Positions 24,101 through 37,064 of a stretch of DNA of 64,000 bases are shown here, in pieces. Made by a program: the position numbers and the translations under genes. The stretch comes from Gyrodactylus bullatarudis (Eukaryota > Platyhelminthes > Monogenea > Gyrodactylidea > Gyrodactylidae). The stretch's first letter is position 1. The number at the start of each line of letters is the position of its first letter. The DNA is taken from assembly GCA_012064415.1 (NCBI GenBank), contig SSNU01000313.1, forward strand, positions 349,687-413,686, given 5' to 3'. The notes beneath the pieces are model-generated. The model was not told the DNA's origin. It searched no databases and saw nothing but the letters and a program-made list of their open reading frames with translations.

Positions 24101-27100
24101 GCCAATTCTATTGTAACTGATATCTTTTGTTTTAAACTTAACTTTGGTTAGAAGCCGTTTTTATTATTAATATGTTGTAGCTAATTCATAGTGAACTGCT
24201 AACTCGTACTCAAGTATAAAAATCTGCTAATTATAATTGATACTAAAATTATTTAGGATATTATATATCTGACTTTGTAAGAATAAGGCTTTGTTTTATA
24301 ATTATTTAAACAGAATATGCTCATAAATTTAATATAAATATCAGGCCAGTGTAATAGTCTGATGAGATCTGGTGAAATATAAACTTAATCACTAAATATT
24401 CACTCGACTTCTAATTCCTCGTGAAAATCCCTTCGTCATCAGAAAATTACAGGCATTTTCGATAATTTATCTAAAATTCTGAACAAATTGGAATAATACA
24501 GGATAAAAATTTATAAAAATTAATTATTTTCCTGTTTTCCAGCAATATGTCGAATATTCAGGCCGAAAATAAGGTAGCTTCTACTCAACAGGAAACTATA
24601 GTTCCTCGTAAAAGCATTTAGTTTGTTTGTAAAATATTAATCCAACTCTGTAGTAGTTATTTTTCTTATTCAAGACTTTACTTATCACGTCCATTATCAC
24701 TTAAAATCATGACAAGTTAAAGTACATTAAGGGCGAACTTTTATCATTCACCTGTCTCAACTACTTAAATCTCCACTTGCTGCTTGTTGAATCGAAAGTA
24801 TATTTTTTATCCTTGTCGGCAATTCAAACTTTTACGAGAGGAGAACTCAGAAATTTTTTTCCTCTACTTACTAAAATGATGTATTTTTATAAAAGGAGAT
24901 CTTTTATTCAAGAGGTCTGAACTCTTTTCTCGGAGTATAATTGACAAGACTAATGGATGAAGGAATGTTTCTAATTAGTCGGATGAATTGAGAGTTTTCA
25001 AGTGTGCATTGAGATCCTTAGTTTGAAAGTAAAAAGAATTTTTAAGCCAAATAAAATGGTAAAAACTACAATGCTCAATGAGGAAAATGATCTTTATTTG
25101 CCGATCTTTAAACTTTAAGTATGTCTAAGTTGAAATGAACATTTTCAAATGTGTTGACTTTTGAAGAGAGTTTGAAATCTATGATTTTTTTTGGAAACAA
25201 CATAAATAGTCTGACCTATACAAAAAGAAAAGAGCTTGGTTCTCAACAATTCAAATTACTAACATTAAGCCTAACTATATAGCTAGACGATGAAAAGCAG
25301 ATTGGCTTATTGAGACAAACAATACGTTTTTAGTATTTACATTGTAAAAGTGACTAATCTCGAATGGACACATGAAATGAATCTCTTTTATTCTTTCAAT
25401 GTAAATTCACATAATAAAATGTAAAAACTTGATAAATATTACATTATATCTGTATAATAATTATACAGACGTGAAAATCATTGTTTAACTAACGAAATAA
25501 TAAAGCCATTTTCGATATAACACAGAGTAACTATAGAAAAAATGTTCACACATATTTTGTTTCGACGTTATGCAACGTTTGAGTATACACATTGTTCAGT
25601 TCATTGAAAAAGACGTAATAGAATTAAAATTTTCTCAACTTCAGATAAACGCATGAAAAAAATCATCACTCACAAGGTATTAGTTGTATTCCAGTAAATT
25701 TTATGTTTCCTCTGTTCTGACAGGCATAAGGGCAAGAAAAAACTTAAAATTAATCCAAAATATGATAGATTATTCATTGATGTTTATTTTTTTCAATAGA
25801 GGTCCAAGGCTTGTCATCTATCGTGGAGTTTTTTTTAATTCAAAGGTATTCTATGATAGTAAGCATTATTTTACACTGGAATTTTGTTTTCAACTGAGGA
25901 AATTAATGTTATTATTGAATGTGAGTGAATTGTTTAGAAGAATATCATTTGTTCACATGAATGGACCAATGAGATTCTTTCATATTTTATCATCCAATAA
26001 AAATAGAGTGTGATAGAAATTGCTACTTATTTAATTTAATCAGTAGTTATTTATCTTCGTTTATACATAAATTCTTTTGATTGATATGGCAATGATTGAT
26101 TAGTATCCAAAAGGAGTAATCTATGGAATATATAATAAAAATGGTAAAAAATTATATCTTGGTTGCTGTGTGTAATAAATCTAAAAATAATGAAAGAGTT
26201 TTCTTAATATAATTTGATGAATTATTTATCTTTTTCAAGGGCATTCAAAAAAACTAATGTTTATCTTTAGAGCAAACAGTTTTCTTTTAAAATGAATCAC
26301 ATTTCACAAAATGTTACAGTCCAGGAATCCTTTCTTGAAGAAATTTTTCTTGATACTAATTTCATAAAAAGATTTCTGACCTAATTGTTTATTTATTCGT
26401 AATTATTTGATTTTATACAATAAACATAATAGAGATGGAAGAGACTTTAGTAACTTCAATTCACAGACAAATTGGATGATTCATTTCGGGCAAGAAATTT
26501 CTGACATGGACAGAATTCAAAAAACTCAAAAACTCACTGGAGGATGACGAAAAAATTAACTGAAAAATTTAGAGAATTAAATCTTAAATCAATAAATTCT
26601 ATTTGAGATGATGACTCTGCGGGATGATTAAATACCCACACGATGAATTCACAATGATTTGAAGTGTCCAAACAACGAATTGATTGATGAATGCGGATCA
26701 AATTTCTTGGATCAAAATTTTTTTCCGATTGTTAATTTCTTGATTTCAAGTAATCTTTTGTAGGAATCAAATTTCTCCATGTGACAAAAAATTGTTTCGG
26801 CCACTACTGAAAAAATCTCCCCTTGTGATCTGTATTGTATTGTATCTAGAGAACTATTTTTATATGTTTTATACTAATTCTAAGAAAACGTTATTAGAAG
26901 GGAACTATCCTCGATAGAACTATCAAGGATATATTACTATTCTGGTTTAGATTCTTGAGAAAGATTAGAGAATAAGTAAATAATAACTTAATGCTCAAAA
27001 GTGATAAAAGTTTCATTTCTCAGGGTCTCTTTTTAATTCTGAGCTTAGTATTTTAGCAACTCATCATTATTCAGAAAATAAAGCTGTTCTGGAAATAGTC

Positions 27101-27170
27101 TTATGCCGAAACCAAGAAACTATTCATTTTTCAACAGAATTGAAAAAGAAAACATAAAACTAAGGGATCA
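21200..27170. other. Noncoding DNA upstream of the ephrin exons
   Basis: This may be ephrin 5' intron. One candidate minus-strand exon ends at a good GTGAGT donor near 25674 in the right phase (reading ...NIKFTGIQLIP), but its acceptor is poor. The 109-codon plus-strand frame at 25684-26013 has no recognisable features. Confidence 0.4.
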
Positions 27171-27179
27171 AATTTGAGA

Positions 27180-27541
27180 TTAACTCTTTCGTGAGGTTCG
27201 CCCTATATAGGGCGATCATTTAAAGTAAGAAATTCTCAGTTATTACGCAGGTCTCAACAATATCACATAATCTATTCTATAATTCACGCTAAACAAATCC
27301 GAAAAATACCAAAAAGTCTCAAAGAGATATCTAAATTTGGATAAAATAACCAAGATTAGTAAAATTTGGTTTTAATCTACTTATTAGTAGATGGGAAATT
27401 TAATAGAAAATCGACTTTCTTAGATGGGGTCATATGAATCCTTATTGAATAGAATTTCCATTAGAATCGCATTTAGAATGGTCCTATATCAATTTTGAGT
27501 ATTTTTCTAGATTGGTTTTCTTATCGTCTCGATAGGGTTAA
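27180..27541 (+). mobile_element. piggyBac-like MITE, family B
   Basis: TTAA at both ends, with imperfect TIRs CTCTTTCGTGAGG and CCCTATCGAGACG (complemented). A perfect 16-bp palindrome CGCCCTATATAGGGCG lies just inside the left TIR (27199-27214). The layout is that of family A with different sequence. No coding capacity. Confidence 0.65.
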
Positions 27542-28376
27542 AAAACTTTCCACACTTATAAAATATTACTGAATCATCATTGCTTGAATATTTGTAACTC
27601 AGCTTTAAAATATCAAGGAGCTTCACGAAAGGAAATAATAAAATGATAAAAATAATTGCTGAAAGCTTCAATAGATGTCAACAAACATCGAAATTTCCTC
27701 AGAGAAGAAATAAAAACTGGCTTCAAATTATCTGGCTGTGAACTCATCTTCGTCTTCAGCTGCTATCGTTTTTATCAATAGAAAGTTGATTATTTTGAAA
27801 AAGAATAAAGATATTTTGAAGGTCAATTTCTCATGAGTGAAAATTAGAATGTTGAATTCGAATCTTTTTCGATAAAAAACACAAGAATAAATTTGTAGTC
27901 CTCCTCTCTACAATCAATAATAAGTTAAAGTCTATCAAATTGGAATGTCATTTCAATGAAAAAAATCCTACATGACCTCGAATTCTTTTTTGTTCAGTTA
28001 ACTCCTCAAGTTATTAGAATAATAATTCTGTCATACACTATGTATTCCCTGTAACAATGCCTCATATTCATGTTGAAATTCATTTTGAAAAGAAATCTAT
28101 CAAGTTGAAGTTGACAATTGATATTTCTTGTTCTCTTTTGCCTTCTTTTCCTCTCTAGTATGGTGGGCATCTTCATCAATATATTCTTTCAAGAGGATAA
28201 TTTGAAAAAAGGTACTAAAATTTATATTCAGTTTTCTCTCTATTTAGTAAGAGTTGTACGAGCTGTCAAATATAACAGGGTTATTTCAATTAGCCTATGA
28301 TACAATTTCATAAACCAATAAGGATCGATACATTTCTACAGTATTTAATTGACATTAGTAATAGACGAAGAACGAT

Positions 28377-28732
28377 ACAATAGGCTAGGGTGAAATTTTT
28401 TTTCTCCGACCAACTCATAAGAGTACTTACTTCTCTGATAGAATTTTAGTACTCAGATCATGTTTTGCATATTCCTAAAGTCAATATATCAATATCCCAA
28501 GAACATGATAAAACAGCGAAATCCACCATGAAAGTCCTCTTGATGATAAGATTACTATTTTTGAAGAAATTACTAAAGAAATTCATTAAATGGCTATGAT
28601 ATTCCTGATTTTAGTGATTGCGTAAAATTCATTGAAAATTGAGCGGCGATTTTAAAATAATTTGAATTTTTAAACCTGAATGACATTGATTGGTACAAAT
28701 GAGATTAAAAAATTCACCCTACCCTATTATAC
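28377..28732. mobile_element. MITE with TAGGGTGAA ends
   Basis: TIRs of about 19 bp with three mismatches: ACAATAGGCTAGGGTGAAA and the complement of CACCCTACCCTATTATA. About 355 bp, no coding. Two relatives lie at 32.0 and 36.0 kb. Superfamily not determined. Confidence 0.6.
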
Positions 28733-29336
28733 AATGAAAAACTTGATGGATTTAAAAGTTAAAAGTCAAAGGCATAATATTTTGATAAAAAAATTTGAGG
28801 GACACATGTCAGATAAAGCCATTAAGAAGGAAAAAAAGGTATCAACTGAATGAATTGCATGTAAATTATACATTGATTTGATTGGAAATGTGATAAAATA
28901 TTTATTTATCTATTATTACATGAAATAAATTATGCAAGGAGATGAATTTCAATAGATTATCTCTGTGTTAGAAATCTGATGGAGAGAATTTGTTTTTTTG
29001 TTTTATTGATTCATGAAAAGATCAGATGAGAATTTTAGATTCTATTGTTAGATAATTATTTTATTTTAAAAACTAGAATATCTTTTATAAGGAGAAATTT
29101 ATTAGGTACACTTATTTCTATCTCTAGAGTATTGAGCAGAACATGATAAAGTTGATAATTGAAAGCTTGGACCTTTTTACGAGTACCAGTTTTACACTAA
29201 AGTCAATGCTATAGTTACTCATTAGATGTCTCAACTATTTCTGAAGGGAAAATTGGCTTAGTCTATCTTTAGTGTATTATCTAAATGGCCGCTTGAATAA
29301 TGGGAAAAGAAGAACCAAAAATGAAACTAACAATAG

Positions 29337-29696
29337 ATGATTATAATTCTATCCTATTCTACTTTATTGATTCAAACTAATAATATCAAAGCGGAAAGTT
29401 TCCTTTTGGACAGTCTCTTCAGTCAAAAGTACTTTGATTCAAGTCCTTATTTTTCATTTGTATCCAACCAAGTAACAAATGAGTTATCTTACTTTTTTAA
29501 TGACTTGGTAATTTTGGTTATCTTCTTGAGTCCGTCAATCATTGTAACTGTAAAGTTTTGGAATACTCAACTTTATAGATTGAAAAGAAATGATAGTCAA
29601 GTGAAGGAAATTACATTGTCCGTCTTCTCAAGAGGTGTATATTCTACCTTGGCCATTCATTTATTGTTTTCATACTTCAGAAAATTGTTATGTTAG
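29337..29696 (+). CDS. Small uncharacterised ORF, possible secreted/membrane protein
   Basis: An open frame of 119 codons, the second longest in the window. The N-terminus is hydrophobic (MIIILSYSTLLI) like a signal peptide, and a second hydrophobic segment (LVILVIFLSPSIIVTV) lies near residues 57-72. AATAAA follows the stop within a few bases. In DNA this AT-rich about one ORF of this length is expected by chance over the whole window. I recognise no domain and see no flanking exons. Confidence 0.22.
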   Translation: MIIILSYSTLLIQTNNIKAESFLLDSLFSQKYFDSSPYFSFVSNQVTNELSYFFNDLVILVIFLSPSIIVTVKFWNTQLYRLKRNDSQVKEITLSVFSRGVYSTLAIHLLFSYFRKLLC

Positions 29697-29809
29697 ACAA
29701 ATAAAAAATGAAAGTAACTCAACATAGTCTTTTTCATAAAAAGATCCCAAAAATTCAAACAAAAGGATCAGTTTTGACTTTCATTTTTAGTCAAGAATAA
29801 AATATTGAA

Positions 29810-29861
29810 TTAACCCTTGATTTTCCTATGACATTTTTGTCATTTCCAGGGCGAGGGTTAA
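29810..29861 (+). mobile_element. Tiny TTAA-flanked hairpin element (52 bp)
   Basis: TTAA-CCCTTG at the left and CGAGGG-TTAA at the right enclose a hairpin ATGACA-TTTT-TGTCAT (29828-29843). It looks like an extreme internal deletion of the piggyBac-like MITE plan. Chance assembly is possible at this size. Confidence 0.45.
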
Positions 29862-29869
29862 ATTAATAT

Positions 29870-31360
29870 CCAAAATTAAACGCTTTGGGACATTTTGGGG
29901 TGATTGAAAAAATGTTCTGGGATCATTTCCGTTAATTAAAAACCGTTTCTAATTCTCATTTTCATGTTATTTTAATTCCTTGTGATTTTACAAAAAAAAT
30001 GCTCATAAAATCTGTGATTTATTAACTCTAATCTCTACTGAAAATAAACTTATAGATAAATTCTACATTATTTCATTCTTGTGTTTATACCATGGTTACG
30101 ATGCGTGTGTCGATTTCTATTTCGCAGAATTGACCTTATACGTTGCATGCATGGGAAAATTTTCAAAATTAATGAACAGCAAATCATTTTCCCTATAGAT
30201 TAATCCCAGGTAGAGGTTACATAGGAATCAGGTAATCTCTTCGTGAAATGTTCATAATTATATGCGAATGTTTTTTTTAAAACTGTAAATGTACTACTTG
30301 GATATGGCCGAAATATCATATAGGTGAAAAAACCTCAACAAGAAGTAATCTAACAGCTACCTGGTTAGATCAATAGGGCTGATAAGAACATAATGTCATA
30401 GACTTTTCTCTTCTCTTAGAGCTATTTAATCTTGAATGGCCATAAAATTTAATTAAGCCAAGATTCCTATCATATTCAATTTAAAAATTTCTTTAAAACG
30501 CCACTTGGAAGAATACTTGATCTCTAATTAATTCAACATCTTCTTGTTTAAAATATAGATAACTACATGATGAAGAAACTTTATTTTGTTTCCAATGAAA
30601 AACTCTTTGTGAGGATTCAGAATTTTTATTGACTAAGAATAGTTTTCAAACAATAATTGAGTAGTGACAGATAAATTCAAGTTTTTTTCACTTTTGAGAG
30701 ATTTAAGATCCCAATTTTTTATAAGATTTAATATACGTTATGAATCATTTTTGATTATTTTCAGCCTCAGTGAATAAAGAATATTTTTAGACTATTTTGA
30801 TGTCAACATGAATTTAATCAGACTAATTGAATGAAAAACACAAGCTTTCTCTCATTTTGTGTATAGTAACTAATATTTAATCTTGTTTCCAATAGATAGT
30901 TCAGATAATCACGGATTGTCTATAGAGTTTCTTACTTTAAATGAGTTTTAGGATCATCCAATAAGAAATAAGAGCTTTTCATTCGTTACTTTCTAATGAA
31001 TAGTCTTAACATAAAAGCTAAAGTTTGAAATCTTATATTTTAAGTGAAAGTTTTATAATGTCTTCTGTTTCGAAGCATATTTAAAGATCATCTAAAAATC
31101 AACACAAGTGATAAGCTTGTTAACAAATTTTGCCCAGAAATAGAAATTTATGCTAAGAATACTGATTGAATTTTTAAAAAAAGAAATTATTTCTAGCATT
31201 TTCACAGACTTTTTTGGCAAATAAAAAGCAAATTTATGTAGAATATTTTAGGGAATATATTCCAAAAAAATGGCATATTTTTGGATGCCCTGGTTATGAT
31301 ACAGAGTTATAATTCATTTTTGCAAATTTATTTTAAAAAAATTCGATTAATGATGAAAGT
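29870..31360. other. Noncoding DNA
   Basis: Nothing beyond AT-rich sequence; a short stretch at about 30925-30955 (TTTCTTACTTTAAATGA) resembles the inside of MITE family B in reverse. Confidence 0.4.
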
Positions 31361-31367
31361 GATCAGC

Positions 31368-31573
31368 TCAACCCTTTCGGTGCCAAGACTATTTCAAAAT
31401 TTTTATAGAAACCAAAATTTACCTATGAAGATACCAAGTTATTTGGCCAAAAATATTACTAATGCAAGTTCACATTGTGGGCTTCAATTTAAACCTATCA
31501 AACTGGTAGAGTCATGAAGGTTCAAAAAAATAGGAAAATGGACATATATGTCCATCGGCACCGAAAGGGTTAA
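31368..31573 (-). mobile_element. piggyBac-like MITE, family A (inverted)
   Basis: A full-length copy in minus orientation: CCCTTTCGGTGCC at the left and ATGGACATATATGTCCAT followed by CGGCACCGAAAGGGTTAA at the right. The left TTAA has become TCAA. A short plus-strand frame over it is a by-product. Confidence 0.75.
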
Positions 31574-32036
31574 TGAGGCATCGTTGACAATAAAATGAAA
31601 TTTTCAAAAGACTGGCTCAAAATAAGCACCATATGGAAATTACAGTGTTTTTAGACAATTAACCTACTAGCTCAAAATGTTTGGCAATTTTTGAAATTTA
31701 ATTATTTCTTGTATTTTTAGATATTCATTTGGAAATGTAGGATTATTATATTTACATCAATTCTCAGACAGTAAACAAAGTTAATACTTTGGAAAAGAAT
31801 CTTTTTAGTTTCTACTGCAAAATTACTTTTAATGTCTATGCTGCTTCATTGTAAAGACTTTATTAAAAAAATCACAAGGCTTTCCCCCACACCATAAACA
31901 AGTCAGAAATAGCAAAGTTGCCTGATCAAAATTAATGATTTATGCATAATGGTTTGAATACTTCAATTTTTAATGTTCCTTTTTTCATTCAAGATTAAAT
32001 TCAAGATTTTTATCATAGTTGAGTTGAGCGATTGTT

Positions 32037-32190
32037 TACTAGGGTGGGGTGAAATTTTTAACCGTACCAACTTTTCTGATAGAACTAATTATTACTGAAA
32101 CATGTGTCGAAAATGCTTCAACATTGTGTAATTCAGTTTTAAAAATCCATAATAAAAAACCACGCAATCACTAAAATTACTCTTGCCCAT
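32037..32190 (+). mobile_element. MITE with TAGGGTGAA ends, truncated
   Basis: Left end TACTAGGGTGGGGTGAAATT; interior relation to the other two is visible at TTTTCTGATAGAACTAA. The right end is missing. Confidence 0.45.
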
Positions 32191-33241
32191 TTAATGGATT
32201 TCTTCCTGTCCCTGCTCACGATAGAAAAGGATGGCACTCTATTTCTAGATTGGCCTCGTTGTTAGATTCCTTTAATGCCTGCAGACTATGGCATTAATCT
32301 CGACCCATCTAATAATATTCTGAGTACCCTAAAACAGCCAATAGGTCCAAAGTGATTGAAAATAAAAATATTATACTTCAAGTCTAATGTATGACTTAAT
32401 TTATTAGCAGCGTGCCTATTCTTTGTGATTACAAAATAAAAATAATTAATTGCTTTCATAAGAGAATATTGGATACATTCTGTTATAAGCTTGATCATAA
32501 AATTTTATTGTCTGACTGCAATTTAAAATAAAAACTATTATTTTCTTATGTACTCAACTTCCTTACTAAGTGTATTTTAAGTATTTCTATGGATGGAACT
32601 GATTTACATTTAACTTTTAACTTATCAGGGGTGTTTGCAATCCGATACATGAAACTTTAAAATTCTTTCTTTGCAAATGGCTTCTGAATTATTGGTTTAT
32701 TCTCTGAGTTTTCCAATTAACGGAAAGGTGGATTAAAACGCTTTTTTCTTAGTGAAATTATTTTTAAAAATCCCACGACCTTCTAAAATAGTCCATATGT
32801 GGTCAAAATTATTTACCACATCTTCAAAAGTCATTTTTTACGTATCTTTGAATAATTAATTTATCTCATCAAGATCAGACAATATCTTCGAGAGAAAAAA
32901 ATTCGCAAAGAACAATGACTTTATTCTTCCTTTTCAACACGAAAATGCTTTTTATCACGATCTCGACGGAGAAAATTTCTCTTCTCAAATATATATATAC
33001 TCTTACATCTCTCTTAGCACTTTTCCTTTTTCTACGATATTAATGATAACTTTTCTCTTAACTAAATAGTATAGTCTGTAGTTTTCACTTCCATCGTGTT
33101 CTTTCTCGCGTAGGGACTCTGTAGTATGAAAATTGCATATTTTTTCTGTCATGGAGGGGAAATAAATAAAGCATCATGATTATTAGATTTATTTATTCAC
33201 ATTAATTTTCTTGAAAACGAAATTCAGAACTCAAGAAAAGT

Positions 33242-34307
33242 AAAGCTAGTTGATATGAAGATAAGAATTTACTTTTTTGCAAAAAACTCAATTCATTTTA
33301 AAAAAAATTAAAAATAGCAAATTTATTTACAAGCCGCTCTATTAACTCCTCAGTTAACCCTGAGTTAATTCAGAAAAAAAGTTTCTTAGAACATTCCGGC
33401 TTAAACATCCTAGCTCTAGTCTTGAGCTTGACCTGCTCTGATATAGAAGACTCGCCAGATTATTCTATGCGATAAAAGAATTAGATCGCTATGGAATAAA
33501 GTCTCGAACGCGGAACAATAAATTACGCATGAACTCTATAGGGATCAACAAGATGAAGAAAATACATATACTTGACAGACTCCCTTCAATTTATAATGCT
33601 ATTTCTAAAATATCCCATAATATTGACAAAAGAATCGCTCTAGAATTCTCTAAAAACTTTTGAATAAAAACAATACATATTTACACCAAATATAATTTTC
33701 ATTCATTCATTATTTTTCAGAAAGTCAGGAAACATTCATTTTACAAATGAAATAAGCTAATAAGTTGTGAAAATTTTTAAAATTTTCTGCAAAAATTCAA
33801 TCTGACCAAAATTTGGCCGATTTTCGAATTTCCACTTTTTCATCTTATGAGCTCAAAATTGTTATCGATTTCAAAAATTTGAAGCACTTAAATGCAGATA
33901 ATCGCATATCAGCAGATCAGCATTCGATAAAATGATTCGAAATGGGCTATGGAAGAAGAAAGGAATCTACTGTTTCAAGAAAAAGTTGAACTTCGGATCA
34001 TTTCCCTGCGTGATAATCAAAAAATTAAAAATTTTCGATTTCCCATAATAATAACGAATTTCTGTGAATTTTTGCAGCCGAATTCCATTTTTTTTCCAAT
34101 GCTGATCTCGAATATCTTCATTTAACTGCTTCAAATCTTTGAAATCGATAAAATTTTGAAAAAGTGGAAATTTGATGCATTTTTGATATTCGAAAAATGG
34201 TCAGATTAAATTTATTCAAATTTCTTATTAGCTTATTTCACAATGGAATTCGAAAAATAATTTTTTCCCGACATTCCAGATTCTCATCTTTATGTCAATT
34301 AGGTTTA
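33242..34307. mobile_element. Fold-back family P1, diverged and expanded
   Basis: The left end AAAGCTAGTTGATATGAAGA and right end TTTATGTCAATTAGGTTT are present. Inner arms (TGACCAAAATTTGGCCGATT; GATTTCAAAAATTTGAAGCA) can be followed, but ~400 bp near the left (about 33.3-33.7 kb) have no counterpart, probably an insertion. Confidence 0.6.
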
Positions 34308-35067
34308 CAATATTCTCATTATTTTTCACCGGATGGTCAGGAAAAAATTTTATTATATTTCTTCTCTCGCTAGTCTTATATCTTTTGAGAAAATTATTCA
34401 TGAGTTTTATAGAACTGAATTATCCAATTGAATAGATAGTGTAGGACCTACACTGTAGGTATTTTTTTATGAAAAAAACTCGAATTTCTAGGCGATTTTT
34501 AATTCTGTTTACTTGCATGCGAAATAAGCCAAGAAAATAAACAAATTCTTTTTTGCTTGGTAGTTCACTGTGTAGTGTCTTGTGAAATATACTTTCTTTT
34601 CCCAAATACAGTAAGATCGGAAAATATCAGGTAACTCAAAAGAAAAATATTATTATTGTTATTCAAGATTTTTCAAGAAAGTTTTCACGACTACAATTAA
34701 CTGAATAAATAAAAACATCAAAAGATACTGTATTTTGTATCCAGGATGTATGATGATTCTTCTAGTATTATTTCTTGTGCAATTAACATTTGTTTTGAGT
34801 CGTTTCTTCTTTTATGAAAGAGATTTTAGCCTAAGGAGTTGACTTTACTCGAAATAAACTGTCTTCGCTTGATTTTATCTATAATTGAGAATAGTGAGAT
34901 CAAAATCTAGAAATCAAAGGTCATTGGGCGTTGACTAATTATAATAATTATTATTATTTAATAACTCTGAGATCCTATCTAAATAGGGAAAACTGATAAG
35001 AAGACCCTGCTATGATATAGAGAACAATCAAGATAAGTTTCAATCAGTTTTCAGCTCAAGTAAGTTC

Positions 35068-35292
35068 AATAAATGAATAGTGCAGCTTCTATACTTATAA
35101 AGATTAAGTAGAAATATATTTGTTCTAGGTGCTTATTTTTTCTAAATGCTTTGTGAATTTCTTTCGTACCAGTCTCGGTGGGATTCATCAGTAAGCTGTA
35201 ACAATCAGTGACATGAACTAATCCATTACCAAATGAGACGCTCCTGTGGGATATATTACCTAAACACCTAGAACGAAATATTTCTAGTTAAA
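35068..35292. mobile_element. Two head-to-head pieces of the 45.2-kb repeat
   Basis: The left piece (TGAATAGTGCAGC to TTCTAGGTGCTTA) is the reverse complement of the repeat's 3' end. The right piece (about 35196-35292) is its 3' body in plus orientation. The outer ends form imperfect inverted repeats of roughly 27 bp (AGAAATATxxTTGTTCTAGGTG). Confidence 0.5.
35152..35202 (-). ncRNA. Degenerate hammerhead-like remnant
   Basis: The minus strand has CTGATGA, then a region with only a 3-bp ACC/GGT stem, then ACGAAA, in hammerhead order. It lies between two head-to-head pieces of the repeat that carries the 45.2-kb ribozyme. Stem II is not canonical, so I count this as a remnant at best. Confidence 0.25.
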
Positions 35293-36039
35293 AGCTCAAC
35301 AGTTTTTGATAAAATTTTATTTTTAAGAGGTAAAAGCGATTCAAATTCCGTACTCTCACTCTCAATCTGTTATAAATTTAAAATTTAGTAACCATTAGAA
35401 TCCTCTTTTTATCTGTTCAACAGTGTAACTTTTGTATTTATTTTCATGACCAGCAAAATTGAAGTGACAGTCTAATATTTTGAGCGAATTTTCATTTTGG
35501 CCATTATTTCTGGTTGGGGTCCAGAAAATTCTTGGCTTTATGAAGTATTTTCAAAAGATATGTTTTTCACCAATTATCGATTTCTTTAAAATTACGACGT
35601 ATGATTGACAAAATATTCATTTGTCTGATCACTGACCCTGAGCTAATCTCAATTGTACAATTTAAAATAGTAATCCTAATGCTTCTGTATTCCATTCTAT
35701 TTAAATATGAGAGAATTAATTTAATTCAAAGAATAATTGGGTTCTTTTCTATATTCTACTAAATATCCCCTTTAATTGCACATGAATTTAAGCTCGAAAT
35801 ATTTTGCATAATTCTCTTTCATCTAAATTTCTCCTAAAATTATTAGTAAAGGTAGATTGAATTGAAACCTTTTTCCCAAAGCCTCTTTTCAAATTAAAAG
35901 CATCTCATTCACTGAAGAAGGTACTTGACTATTTCAGTATCGAAAAGTCTGGAAGAGGCTTTGGAAAAAGGTTGGTTATTTTCCAATTAATTTTACTAAT
36001 ATTATTACATTGATTAAAATAATAAAGCTTTAAACTGCT

Positions 36040-36350
36040 ATCTACTAGGCTAGAATGATTTTTTTGTCCAAACAACTCACAAGAGTATTTAGTTTTCTGA
36101 TAAAATTTTGCATATTTTTAAAGTGTCCTTCTCCATTATGTCATTGCCCAATATCTGTCGGACATGATAAGACAGCAGAATTTACCATGAAGGTCCTCTT
36201 GAAGATATTCCGGATTTTAGTGATTGCGTAGAAAAAATTCATTGAATATTGAGCTTTCGGCACAAAATAATGCTTAGAATTGATAATTCTTTCAGAAAAG
36301 TTGGTATTAATACGAGGTTAAAAATTTCACCCTACCCTACTATCTACTAT
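36040..36350. mobile_element. MITE with TAGGGTGAA ends, second copy
   Basis: Left end CTACTAGGCTAGAATGATTT, right end AAATTTCACCCTACCCTACT. Interior matches the 28.4-kb copy (CATGATAA, CAGCAGAATTTACCATGAAG, TTTTAGTGATTGCGTA). Confidence 0.6.
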
Positions 36351-36884
36351 AACTATTTATTGAAGAATTTTGGTGTTTTTTAGGTAATCCATTTTATTCT
36401 CAATTCCTGAGCTTTCCTTATTTCTGTATAATATTTTCGGAATTTAGGCGTTTAATATATATATCTCAAAATATGACTGTGGCTTTTAACTTACTGTAAT
36501 TTACTTATATCCTCTTTTGATTTTTCGGTCAACAGATCAACCTCAAAAAAGTAATGGGAACCTTTGAATTTAGAAATGTTCTCTATGGACTTATATTTCC
36601 TATATATTCATAGGAAAATCTTCTCAAAATAATCGTCTAAATAAACTATATACATGAGTAATAATACATTTTATAAGCGCTTCATTACAATGTTCTTTCT
36701 TCAACATTGATTCCAGTCACTGATAAGGTTTCATTCCCTCTCACCTGGTAGCCTTTTTTCCTCCAACTCTAACTTTTTCTAATGTTACTTAGTCTAAGCA
36801 AGATACGCTATATAGAAGTATATATCATTTTACATTGTATGGTAGCATCGTTTGTGATTATCTCGAGACTTTAATCAATAGAAT

Positions 36885-37064
36885 TTATTCAAAGATACCA
36901 TCAATAATAACTCCTATTGTCTTTTCCTTATTCAGCTGCTGGCAACAAAGAGTGAAATTCAATACAACATGTGTGATATCCCTACTTTCCAATACTATTG
37001 CTATATCATTATCATCCTCTAAATCTTCCAATGATATCCAGCAATTACTTTTTTTGGCAACCAT
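36885..37064 (-). CDS. Short unassigned ORF
   Basis: A 59-codon frame beginning MVAKKSNCWISLEDLEDD and ending IIDGIFE. It is acidic and reads more like protein than the other short frames here. It lies on the same strand as, and about 450 bp downstream of, the piggyBac transposase relic, so it could be another decayed piece of that element. The opposite strand is also open, which weakens the case. Confidence 0.15.
   Translation of the reverse strand: MVAKKSNCWISLEDLEDDNDIAIVLESRDITHVVLNFTLCCQQLNKEKTIGVIIDGIFE

Noticed and set aside
24358..24385. CTGATGAGATCTGGTGAAAT as another hammerhead
   Set aside because: The segment between CTGATGA and GAAA cannot form stem II.
25671..25740. Minus-strand stretch reading FSCPYACQNRG...GIQLIP ending at GTGAGT, considered as an ephrin 5' exon
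   Set aside because: The phase fits, but the acceptor (TTTTAAG) is poor, a stop lies just above it, and no ephrin feature is visible.
25684..26013. 109-codon plus-strand frame
   Set aside because: Composition is that of translated AT-rich noncoding DNA, and there are no domains, signal or partner exons.
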